DNA from: CAYZIC01 sp964478335
Lineage (GTDB): Bacteria > Verrucomicrobiota > Kiritimatiellia > RFP12 > DVOR01
Reading direction: 5' to 3'
Assembly (NCBI GenBank): GCA_964478335.1
Contig: CAYZIC010000067.1
Location: forward strand, 1 to 12,454
DNA: 12,454 bases
Shown here: in pieces, positions 1 to 5,788 of the stretch
How the letters are laid out: the number at the start of each line of letters is the position of its first letter
Position numbering within the stretch: the stretch's first letter is position 1
Program-made: the position numbers and the translations under genes
Notes under the pieces: generated by a model
Database searches by the model: none
The model's input: only the letters and a program-made list of their open reading frames with translations
What the model was told of the DNA's origin: nothing

Positions 1-121
1 CTTGAGCGACCGAGCCGCAGGCGACCGAGCGATCAGCCCCCAGTTCCCCTGAGCCAGGCGATCCCCCGCCATCCACACGCGCCCGCCCACACCCTTGAGC
101 AATCTCGGCGACGCAGGTGCC
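1..121. other. GC-rich, repetitive left edge with no assignable gene
   Basis: This stretch follows the antiporter stop codon on the minus strand. The first 60 bases are about 70% G+C, clearly above the rest of the window. A 10-bp direct repeat, GCGACCGAGC, occurs at 6-15 and 21-30. A minus-strand frame stays open to the window edge, but it has no good ribosome binding site and is not recognisable. No hairpin with a T-run is visible, so the terminator of the operon to its right is either absent or outside the window. Confidence 0.4.
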
Positions 122-1495
122 TTAGAGGGGGTCGCTCTCGTCGAGCAATACGATATTGCAGGCTTCTTGATCGTTGAGGTCGTTGGAGGTGTCTGCCTTT
201 TTGAGGATCCAGCGGACCAAGGTCGGCACGGGGAGTGTGGTGACAATGGATAGGACGATAATCGCATTAAAGAAGGTCGAGCTGATGATGCCAGCATCCT
301 TACCAATGGCGGCTGCAGCCAATGTAGCAGAGAGTTGGGGTACGGTCATGAGACCTCCAGCGAGGCTTTCTCTATGGCAAAAGTGGCAGCATTTCATGGT
401 AATATAGCCTGATGCGAGCTTGCTGACGATCAGACCCACGACAGTCAAGAGGAAAATCTGCAAGCCGCTGATCTCACGAATCGTCGAGAAGTCGGTCTCC
501 ATACCAATCGAAAGAAAGAGAAAGGGTATCAAAAAGCCGTAGCCAATACTCTCCATGCGCTTGTAGAGGATGCGTTTTTTGCCGCGTACAGACTTGGCTA
601 AACCGAGCCCTGCGATAAAGGCCCCAACGACGAGATTGATGCCAAATACTTCTCCGATAAGTGCGGTCGTGAGGATGACGAGCAGCACGAGTGTGATGAG
701 CATGTCCTCGGTCGCGTGAAAGGCTCTCATGAGTCGTCGACTAATCCAGCGCACGCCCACCATCGAGAGCACCAAGTAGATGAGTACGATCAAGAGAAAG
801 ATCGGCATAAAGCTATTGCCTAAGAGCGAACTGTCTACGTGGTCAAAGATCGAGAGCGTTTCACTGCCTACCATATGAGAGACACCAGCCTGTTGTCTAA
901 AGACCTGCACACTAACTGCTAAGAGTACAATACTGGCAATGTCGGTGAGAATCGTCGAGATCTGCACTGTTGCCCCAAAGCGGCTCTTGGTCAGCTTGAG
1001 ATCGCGAATCACCGGAAAGACAATGCCCACCGAGTGCGAGGCAAAGAGCGAGGCGTAGAGCAATTTGCCTGCCAAGTCATCTGGATTAAAGTAACGATAG
1101 ATGCAGTAACCCGCAATCGCAGGAACCAAAAAGGTCATCACGCTGAGCCAGAGCGTTGGCTTGCGCACCGTCTTGATCAGCTTAAAGTCGGCCTCCATCC
1201 CCGCCAATGCCATGAGCATGATCAGCCCAAGTGCGCCGAGTGAATCAATAAAGCTAATAAAGTATCGACTTGAACGCATGGCCATTCCTGGTGTTGCTCC
1301 AGGGCCATTGAGGAAGCCAAGGGCATCAGAGAGCCAGCCCGCTAGATCGATGCCCAGCCCCGTCGGCCCAATGAACATCCCCACTAGGAGCAGAGAGATC
1401 ACCATGGGGATATGAAGCTTGCGTAGCAAAAAGGGGACTAGGCCCATGATTGCGATAAAGACGATAAAAAGAACCAAAAAAGTTGCATCATTCAT
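122..1495 (-). CDS. Cation:proton antiporter of the CPA2 / Kef-NhaA-fold type
   Basis: An integral inner-membrane protein of 457 residues that probably exchanges Na+ or K+ for protons. Hydrophobic segments run from the amino terminus to about residue 430 and are followed by a short acidic cytoplasmic tail; there is no RCK/TrkA-N domain as in KefB/C. Two symmetric half-signatures are visible, LAGMEADF near 97-104 and SIGMETDF near 329-336, as expected for the inverted-repeat fold. The likely ion-binding aspartate is D185 in ILTDIAS. Its predecessor is Thr, not the Asp/Asn of electrogenic members or the Gln of KefC, so stoichiometry and ion cannot be read. A Cys/His cluster, CCHFCH, lies at 369-374. 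The ATG follows AAGGA at 8 bases. It is the last gene of the patatin-patatin-lepB operon, 42 bases after lepB. Family assignment is secure; substrate is not. Confidence 0.9.
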   Translation of the reverse strand: MNDATFLVLFIVFIAIMGLVPFLLRKLHIPMVISLLLVGMFIGPTGLGIDLAGWLSDALGFLNGPGATPGMAMRSSRYFISFIDSLGALGLIMLMALAGMEADFKLIKTVRKPTLWLSVMTFLVPAIAGYCIYRYFNPDDLAGKLLYASLFASHSVGIVFPVIRDLKLTKSRFGATVQISTILTDIASIVLLAVSVQVFRQQAGVSHMVGSETLSIFDHVDSSLLGNSFMPIFLLIVLIYLVLSMVGVRWISRRLMRAFHATEDMLITLVLLVILTTALIGEVFGINLVVGAFIAGLGLAKSVRGKKRILYKRMESIGYGFLIPFLFLSIGMETDFSTIREISGLQIFLLTVVGLIVSKLASGYITMKCCHFCHRESLAGGLMTVPQLSATLAAAAIGKDAGIISSTFFNAIIVLSIVTTLPVPTLVRWILKKADTSNDLNDQEACNIVLLDESDPL

Positions 1496-1520
1496 TACGT
1501 TAATCCTTAATGCGGCTGCT

Positions 1521-1544
1521 CCGCTAGTTGCTAGTTGCTAGCGG
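1521..1544 (-). other. Hairpin spanning the lepB stop codon
   Basis: A perfect 7-bp inverted repeat (CCGCTAG/CTAGCGG) with a 10-base loop lies between lepB and the antiporter and includes the lepB TAG. Within it CTAGTTG is repeated directly, giving several TAG triplets in a row on the minus strand. No T-run follows, so it is not a standard terminator. It could stabilise or process the message between the two genes; that role is inferred. Confidence 0.45.
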
Positions 1545-2677
1545 ACGCGTCCCCAGCGCGGAGAGGTGAATGGCCAGTGGACAAATGCAGGCGGTCCGAT
1601 GAGTTGCTCCGCTTTGACGACACCCCAGTAGCGGCTGTCAAAGCTATTGTCAGAATTGTCACCCATGGCGTAAAACTCCCTGGGGCCGAGCTTGACGATG
1701 TCGTTGGGGGTTAAGAGGCGTTGGGTGCGCGGTGCTTGTGAGGGTACGCTCAGGCCGCCTGGCGCTGGCTGGAATCCGGCATAGGGTACACTGGCCTTAG
1801 GGTTGGAGCCTTGGTGGGAGATGAGGTCGATCATCGGCGTGCCAGTGAGTGGTTTGCCATGGTTGTAGAGTACAGGCGATTGGATGCTGAGTGCATCGCC
1901 AGGCATACCGCAGAGACGCTTAATATAGTGAATGTTGGGGGGGAGGTCAGGGATGCCTGTCGTCTTAAAGACGACGACCTCACCCCGCTGCGGCTGGCGG
2001 AAATTCCACAGCCAGCGATTGACAAAGAGGAAGTCCCCCGAGCGCACATAGCCACTCCAGAGACGCTGGCCTGTGCGATAGATGCGGTCTTTGTCTTGGG
2101 CGATGCGTCCGGCAATGTCGCTGGGCAAGAGGTAGACCTCCGCCCCAATCTGCACATCGGCATAGCCTGGTGTCGATTGGCTCTGCTGGGCACGAATAAA
2201 TGAACCCGGCCGTCGGATACGGACATCCTCAAAGGTTTCTCCCGTGATGAGCCATTTGCAGAAGCGGAGAGGCTGTTTATCCAAGAGCGTAGGGCTAGAG
2301 GCGTCGACGGTGTGGATCCCATAGAGGGTCGGTTGCATGGAGCCAGTGGGGATTTTGAAGGGTTGATAGTAGTAGGCTCTAAAGCAGAGTGCCACTGAGA
2401 GCGCAGAGACGAGTACGTCAAAGTTGTTTGATAAAAACCGCCATTTACACGGTGGTTGATAGGCCTCGATCTCCTCTTGGAGGATCTCGATGGCATCTGC
2501 GATCTGATCACAGTCGCCAGCTTGATGCGCTGCTTTGAGCGTATCAATGTGCGCCATAAAGGAGGCGTTTTTCTCTACAGAAAAGATGTCGTGGTAGAGA
2601 GAGTAGGTCGTTTTGGCGAGCTTGAGGGTGTCTTTTGCTTTGCGACGAGCGAGAAAGCGTTTACAGAGATGCAACAT
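1538..2677 (-). CDS. lepB: Signal peptidase I
   Basis: A membrane-bound serine protease of 379 residues that removes signal peptides from exported proteins. One transmembrane segment is seen near 86-104. It leads into box B, IPTGSMQPTL, with nucleophile Ser113. The general base is Lys253 in YIKRLCGMPGD (box D), and box E is GDNSDNSFDSRYWG from 339. It is longer than E. coli LepB (324 residues) because of a charged, helical amino-terminal extension of about 80 residues, a large insert at about 121-215, and a Pro/Gly-rich insert near 285-320. The start chosen is the ATG at 2675-2677, with AAAGG about 9 bases upstream. It overlaps the end of the upstream patatin gene by 17 bases, which suggests translational coupling. 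A longer in-frame reading to 2764 would overlap that gene by 104 bases and has a basic, unlikely leader. Confidence 0.95.
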   Translation of the reverse strand: MLHLCKRFLARRKAKDTLKLAKTTYSLYHDIFSVEKNASFMAHIDTLKAAHQAGDCDQIADAIEILQEEIEAYQPPCKWRFLSNNFDVLVSALSVALCFRAYYYQPFKIPTGSMQPTLYGIHTVDASSPTLLDKQPLRFCKWLITGETFEDVRIRRPGSFIRAQQSQSTPGYADVQIGAEVYLLPSDIAGRIAQDKDRIYRTGQRLWSGYVRSGDFLFVNRWLWNFRQPQRGEVVVFKTTGIPDLPPNIHYIKRLCGMPGDALSIQSPVLYNHGKPLTGTPMIDLISHQGSNPKASVPYAGFQPAPGGLSVPSQAPRTQRLLTPNDIVKLGPREFYAMGDNSDNSFDSRYWGVVKAEQLIGPPAFVHWPFTSPRWGRVR

Positions 2678-3500
2678 GGGGAAAGACCTTTTTGATTTGT
2701 GGAAGTACGCGGTTGACCGCATCGTAGCCCTCTTGGATCGATGCCTTGAGCTCAGTAAAGTCAATGGCTAGGAGGTGGCCAACGCGCGGTTGGATTAAGA
2801 TGGTGGGCTTGTGAACGTGGAGGTTTTGGCGGGTGACTTGGTTCTCAAAGAGTCTCACGGCCTGTGTGGAGATTTCAAAGACATTGGGTAAGGATGTGGG
2901 AGCCTCGCTTTTTGCAAGCGACTTTTTGAGATTGACATCAATGCCGATGGTGATCTCTGCGCCCATCGCCTCACAACGGTCAATGGGTAGAGGATCGACT
3001 ACGCCTCCATCGATGTGCCAGCGACCATTGTCGTAAATAGGTGTCAAGACACCTGGCAACGCCATGCTTTTGCGCACGGCTGGGGCGACTTTGCCCTCAT
3101 TGAGAATAATTTGGGTCTCTTCGTAGAGGTCTGTTGCCACGAGCTGGCAGGGAATGTGCAATTGGTCAAAGGTGATCCCCTCTAAAAATTGCTCATCCTC
3201 AAGAAAGCTCATAATGCGTGAACCATTGAGTAGGCCTGCAATCGGCATATGGAGCTCAAGGAAAAACTGGGCGATGTTTTTCCAGTCCGCCTGTGTCAAA
3301 AAGTCTCGGATGTAGTCAAACTTGCCCGCTGCATAAGCCGCAGCAATCAGCGATCCCATACTACAGCCTGCAATACAATCGATAGGGATGGCGAGCTCCT
3401 GTAAACGCATGATCGCACCAATTTGAGCAAACGCTCGCGCGCCACCACAGCTCAGCGCTAGACCGACTTTAGGGGAAGATGGGGGGAGGGGGGGATTCAT
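2661..3500 (-). CDS. Patatin-like phospholipase (second of a tandem pair)
   Basis: A protein of 279 residues with the patatin / RssA-type serine acylhydrolase fold, expected to cleave acyl esters of lipids with a Ser-Asp dyad. The glycine-rich oxyanion segment is SCGGARAFAQIG at 17-28. The nucleophile elbow is GCSMG with Ser47, and the aspartate is Asp164 in IDGGVVDP. The canonical His after the glycine loop (as in GGGARGLAHIG) is replaced by Gln26. No signal peptide or membrane segment is visible, so a cytoplasmic location is likely. The ATG has GGAG five bases upstream and overlaps the preceding stop in an ATGA arrangement. It is a paralogue of its upstream neighbour along its whole length, including the shared VRKSMALPG and RLFENxVTRQNL blocks. 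The physiological lipid substrate is unknown. Confidence 0.9.
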   Translation of the reverse strand: MNPPLPPSSPKVGLALSCGGARAFAQIGAIMRLQELAIPIDCIAGCSMGSLIAAAYAAGKFDYIRDFLTQADWKNIAQFFLELHMPIAGLLNGSRIMSFLEDEQFLEGITFDQLHIPCQLVATDLYEETQIILNEGKVAPAVRKSMALPGVLTPIYDNGRWHIDGGVVDPLPIDRCEAMGAEITIGIDVNLKKSLAKSEAPTSLPNVFEISTQAVRLFENQVTRQNLHVHKPTILIQPRVGHLLAIDFTELKASIQEGYDAVNRVLPQIKKVFPHVASL

Positions 3501-4381
3501 TGCGACTCCAGACAGGGGGTGAGTGAGGCTAGATCGGGAAAGATACGCTTGAGCTTAGGCAATGTGCGATTAACGGCATCAACCCCCTCTTGTAGCGTCT
3601 CTGGGATAAACTTGAAATTGACAGCGGTAATGTGACCCACGCGAGGCTGGATCATGACATCTGGCTTGTGAATGCGCAGATTTTGACGCGTTACCTTGTT
3701 CTCAAAGAGGCGAATCGCCTGCACCGCAATTTGCCAAAAGCCTGGGCGACGTTTGGGGGTCTGCTCATGGGCTGTCGGTCGCCGTAAATTAACATCAATG
3801 CCAATGACAATATCTGCGCCCATCTCATGGCAGAGGTCTACAGGAAAGGGATCGGCAATCCCCCCATCGATGATCCAATGACCATCCTCATAGATAGGCG
3901 TCAAAAAGCCCGGTAGTGCCATGCTCTTGCGCACGCCATATCCCACATCCCCACTGCTGATCACGTGTTTGGTCTCGGCAAAGAGATCCGTTGCCACCAG
4001 GCGACAGGGGATTTTGAGCGCATCAAACGTGAGGTGGCCGAGAGCCTTGGGATTACGAATAAATCGCATTAAGGCCTTCCCATGGACAAAGCCCATGAGC
4101 GGCAATCTAAACTCGATGAGAAACTTGAGTAGCGTCCACCAATTCGCCTTTTTAAAGTAGTCGTGCAAATAGTCAAAGTTGCCCGCCGCATAGATCGCAG
4201 CGATCAGTGAGCTCATACTTGATCCCGAGATGCAGTCGATAGGAATCCCGAGCTCAATGAGTCTGGCTAGCGCACCGACCTCGGCCACGGTGCGCGCACC
4301 TCCACATCCCAAGGCTACGCCTACTTTGGGGCGGGTGGCATTTTGCGGACGTCTTGGGCTGGCGCTTTGAGAGTGAGGCAT
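3497..4381 (-). CDS. Patatin-like phospholipase with altered nucleophile elbow (first of a tandem pair)
   Basis: A protein of 294 residues, full-length paralogue of the next gene. The oxyanion loop is GCGGARTVAEVG (25-36), and the dyad aspartate is Asp172 in IDGGIADP. The nucleophile region reads GSSMS at 53-57 with Ser55 as nucleophile, so the last glycine of the usual GxSxG is a serine (codon AGC). This may lower or change activity, or be tolerated; it cannot be judged from sequence. The start chosen is the ATG at 4379-4381, with AAAGG eight bases upstream. A longer in-frame start at 4429 lies upstream of the proposed -10 element and adds a hydrophobic/basic stretch with poor spacing to its G-run. 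It is the first gene of the operon with the second patatin, lepB and the antiporter, and overlaps the second patatin by 4 bases. Confidence 0.87.
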   Translation of the reverse strand: MPHSQSASPRRPQNATRPKVGVALGCGGARTVAEVGALARLIELGIPIDCISGSSMSSLIAAIYAAGNFDYLHDYFKKANWWTLLKFLIEFRLPLMGFVHGKALMRFIRNPKALGHLTFDALKIPCRLVATDLFAETKHVISSGDVGYGVRKSMALPGFLTPIYEDGHWIIDGGIADPFPVDLCHEMGADIVIGIDVNLRRPTAHEQTPKRRPGFWQIAVQAIRLFENKVTRQNLRIHKPDVMIQPRVGHITAVNFKFIPETLQEGVDAVNRTLPKLKRIFPDLASLTPCLESQ

Positions 4382-4419
4382 CTTAGAAACCTTTAGTAGT
4401 TTGTCAATAAAACGGCTAA

Positions 4420-4448
4420 AGATTACCATATCCCCCCGGGATAGTCAA
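4420..4448 (-). promoter_or_regulatory. Probable promoter of the patatin-lepB-antiporter operon, with a palindrome in the spacer
   Basis: On the minus strand TTGACT (4443-4448) is separated by 17 bases from TAATCT (4420-4425), which is preceded by TGG. The -35 is strong and the -10 weak (3 of 6). The spacer contains a perfect inverted repeat TATCCC-GGG-GGGATA at 4429-4443, which could be a repressor or activator site. Transcription would start near 4413, upstream of the ATG at 4381. Confidence 0.5.
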
Positions 4449-4607
4449 GAGTAAAGGCGCTATTGTCATCTAGTTTGCAGACTCTTGTATTATTTTAGAG
4501 GTAATAGACAGAGTCCCAGTCCCCCACCCGTGACCGAGATAACAGCTAACCCGACCCATGACCCATTACAAGGCAATCACGCAATCCATTGCTATGGCAT
4601 TATCATT

Positions 4608-4759
4608 TGCCTTGCAACCCAAACCACGAATGCCTTGCAACCCAAAAGACGAATGCCTTGCAACCCAAACGACGAATGCCTTGCAATCCAAACGACGAAT
4701 GCCTTGCAATCCAAACGACGAATACCTTGCAACCCAAAAGACGAATGCCTTGCAACCCA
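4608..4759. repeat. 23-bp minisatellite, six full units and one partial
   Basis: Head-to-tail units begin at 4608, 4631, 4654, 4677, 4700 and 4723, with a 14-base partial unit from 4746. The unit opens with the constant TGCCTTGCAA and ends in ACGAA. Variation is confined to a few sites: C or T in the centre (CCC/TCC), CC/AG/CG near the end, and one TGCC to TACC change. The fourth and fifth units are identical, a sign of recent slippage or local duplication. There are no spacers. An 8-bp inverted match to its first part (CAAGGCAA at 4569-4576 with TTGCCTTG at 4607-4614) lies just upstream. No function can be assigned. Confidence 0.95.
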
Positions 4760-4853
4760 TTTGATGACACCTTAGTAGGCTGAGAGAGCAAACCAGAGCC
4801 ATCGACACTGTCAACTCGGCGGAGGCGACAGATTATTGCAATGTGGCATGTGA

Positions 4854-4932
4854 ACGACCTACGGTCGTGCGGGAACAGGCTGCGGCTGTGCGGGAACCGC
4901 TATGGCGGTGCGGGAGCAGGTAAAGCTTGTGC
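4854..4932. repeat. 21-bp tandem repeat in which each unit is a small hairpin
   Basis: Units begin at 4854, 4875, 4896 and 4916. The first three end in a constant GCGGGA. The rest of each unit is an inverted repeat: ACGACC-TAC-GGTCGT (4854-4868, perfect), ACAGGC-TGC-GGCTGT (4875-4889, one mismatch), ACCGC-TATG-GCGGT (4896-4909, perfect). The fourth is decayed (GCA/TGC ends around 4916-4932). The arms differ between units while remaining complementary, which suggests selection for structure or an origin from palindromic repeats. The strand that is transcribed, if any, is unknown. Confidence 0.75.
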
Positions 4933-5058
4933 AACTGGGCATCCTCTGGGGGTAGTGGGACTACCTGAGGGGCGACTCGAGGGTCGGGTAAGGGTATTTG
5001 CGTCTCTATCGGAGTCGTAGAGCGCTAGAGCAAGACCTCTTTTACCCATTGAGTCGCA

Positions 5059-5093
5059 CAAGAGCCAGTTTGCATCCTAGAATGCAGCTCTTG
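5059..5093. other. Bulged hairpin in the intergenic stretch
   Basis: CAAGAGC (5059-5065) pairs perfectly with GCTCTTG (5087-5093). After a one-sided 5-base bulge (5066-5070), TGCAT (5071-5075) pairs with ATGCA (5082-5086) around a 6-base loop. That gives 12 base pairs in total. There is no T-run on either side, so it does not look like an intrinsic terminator. It may belong to an unrecognised RNA together with the hairpins to its left. Confidence 0.5.
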
Positions 5094-5152
5094 AGCCCAG
5101 CGGGCGATTGACGCACACTACGCGAGGTGAAGAGATCTCGAAAGGATGACAC

Positions 5153-5181
5153 AAAAAAGCCGTAGTCTTGTGAACTACGGC
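5153..5181 (-). terminator. Intrinsic terminator of the glycogen-binding protein gene
   Basis: On the minus strand GCCGTAGT and ACTACGGC form a perfect 8-bp stem around a 7-base loop and are followed at once by six T residues. It lies 23 bases after the stop codon at 5205 and matches the textbook form closely. Confidence 0.93.
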
Positions 5182-5204
5182 AGATTGGAATGATGGACGG
5201 GGAA

Positions 5205-5597
5205 TTAGTCAACAATCTTGACGCTGTTGATCGTGCCCATTTCATTTTGTTCCCAAACGGGGCATTCAGGATCAGCGCACCAGGTGCCATCAATCACGAA
5301 CTTGTATTGATAAGATCCTTTGGGCAAGCAGAGGACACCTTTGTAGATGCCGTTGCCGGTTTTGTCCACAAGCTCTTTAGCGGTAGGATTCCAGTCGTTG
5401 AATGTACCAGCGAGGAAAACTTTGCTACCTTTAGCAGCACTGACAGCAAATGTCACGCGGGTCTTTTTGTCTGCGTCGCTCTTAGCAGGAGCTGCTTTAG
5501 GTGCAGGAGCCGCTTTAGTTGCGCAAGCCGCTTTAGTTGCGCAAGCTGCTTTTTTTGCAGGAGCTTTTGCTGCGGTTTTGGTGGTGGTCTTTGCCAT
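5205..5597 (-). CDS. Small glycogen-binding (CBM48/AMPK-beta-like) protein with a histone H1-like basic tail
   Basis: A protein of 130 residues in two parts. Residues 1-45 are almost only Ala, Lys, Pro and Thr (KAACAT twice, KAAPAPKAAPAK), like the tails of histone H1-like bacterial DNA-binding proteins. Residues 47-130 form an early-set/CBM48-like domain with FLAGTFNDWNP (61-71, Trp69) and YQYKFVIDGTW (96-106, Trp106), the usual carbohydrate-contacting signatures. No enzyme domain is attached. The tail may bind nucleic acid or another polyanion and the domain glycogen or starch; both roles are inferred. The start is the ATG at 5595-5597, preceded by AAAGGAGAG at 6 bases; a longer reading to 5639 would include this site and the leader. 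It is a single-gene unit with a near-perfect promoter and a strong terminator, so high expression is expected. Confidence 0.88.
   Translation of the reverse strand: MAKTTTKTAAKAPAKKAACATKAACATKAAPAPKAAPAKSDADKKTRVTFAVSAAKGSKVFLAGTFNDWNPTAKELVDKTGNGIYKGVLCLPKGSYQYKFVIDGTWCADPECPVWEQNEMGTINSVKIVD
5509..5544 (-). repeat. 18-bp exact duplication inside the basic tail
   Basis: Two identical 18-base copies (5509-5526 and 5527-5544) encode the repeated KAACAT hexapeptide of the basic tail. Exact identity at the DNA level indicates recent slippage, so tail length probably varies between strains. Confidence 0.9.
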
Positions 5598-5673
5598 TGT
5601 ATTCTCTCCTTTATAATGGATAGTGGAGTGGATCAACATGACGTGCCTACTATCCTTTTAAAAATACACTTCC

Positions 5674-5701
5674 ATTATAGATATTTATGAGATGTTGTCA
5701 A
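5674..5701 (-). promoter_or_regulatory. Consensus sigma70-type promoter of the glycogen-binding protein gene
   Basis: On the minus strand TTGACA (5696-5701) and TATAAT (5674-5679) are both perfect, with a 16-base spacer. Transcription should start near 5667, giving a leader of about 70 bases that ends in a strong Shine-Dalgarno site. Upstream, between about 5716 and 5790, A-runs recur at roughly helical spacing in an AT-rich stretch, which may bend the DNA or act as an UP-like element. Confidence 0.85.
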
Positions 5702-5788
5702 TAGGTAATTTGCTGAAAAAGCCGTTTATTCTACTCTAATTGTGCTATTTTTGAGTGATTTTGGTCTTTTTGGTGTCTATTCAGTTTT

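Larger units (their letters stand above)
4449..5152. other. Intergenic stretch without a convincing gene, rich in repeats and hairpins
   Basis: About 700 bases separate the patatin operon promoter from the terminator of the glycogen-binding protein gene. Inside are the 23-bp minisatellite (4608-4759), the 21-bp hairpin repeats (4854-4932), a hairpin at 4951-4965 (GGTAGT-GGG-ACTACC, with flanking CCTC/GAGG), and a bulged hairpin at 5059-5093. The frames that stay open across the minisatellite do so only because its unit lacks stop codons; none has a ribosome binding site or recognisable product. No clear promoter was seen on either strand within it. Confidence 0.6.

Noticed and set aside
1..121. 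Truncated minus-strand protein gene
   Set aside because: A frame is open to the edge, but composition is unlike the other genes, the start is unclear and no family was recognised.
1831..2547. 238-residue reading frame on the minus strand inside lepB
   Set aside because: It is an alternative frame of lepB, whose own frame carries all catalytic boxes.
2678..2764. Longer amino terminus of signal peptidase I
   Set aside because: It overlaps the conserved end of the patatin gene by over 100 bases and adds a basic stretch not expected before the family's start.
4608..4759. CRISPR array
   Set aside because: The units abut directly with no unique spacers and are only 23 bp; no cas gene is present.
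4485..4814. Small repeat proteins on either strand across the minisatellite
   Set aside because: The 23-bp unit has no stop codon in several frames and is not a multiple of three, so long frames arise automatically; no ribosome binding site or recognisable product.
5598..5639. Earlier start for the glycogen-binding protein
   Set aside because: The added 14 codons contain the strong Shine-Dalgarno sequence of the ATG at 5595-5597 and read as leader sequence.
5190..5690. Cysteine-rich 166-residue protein on the plus strand
   Set aside because: It is the antisense of the Ala/Lys-rich tail and domain of the minus-strand gene, and the minus strand has the promoter, ribosome binding site and terminator.
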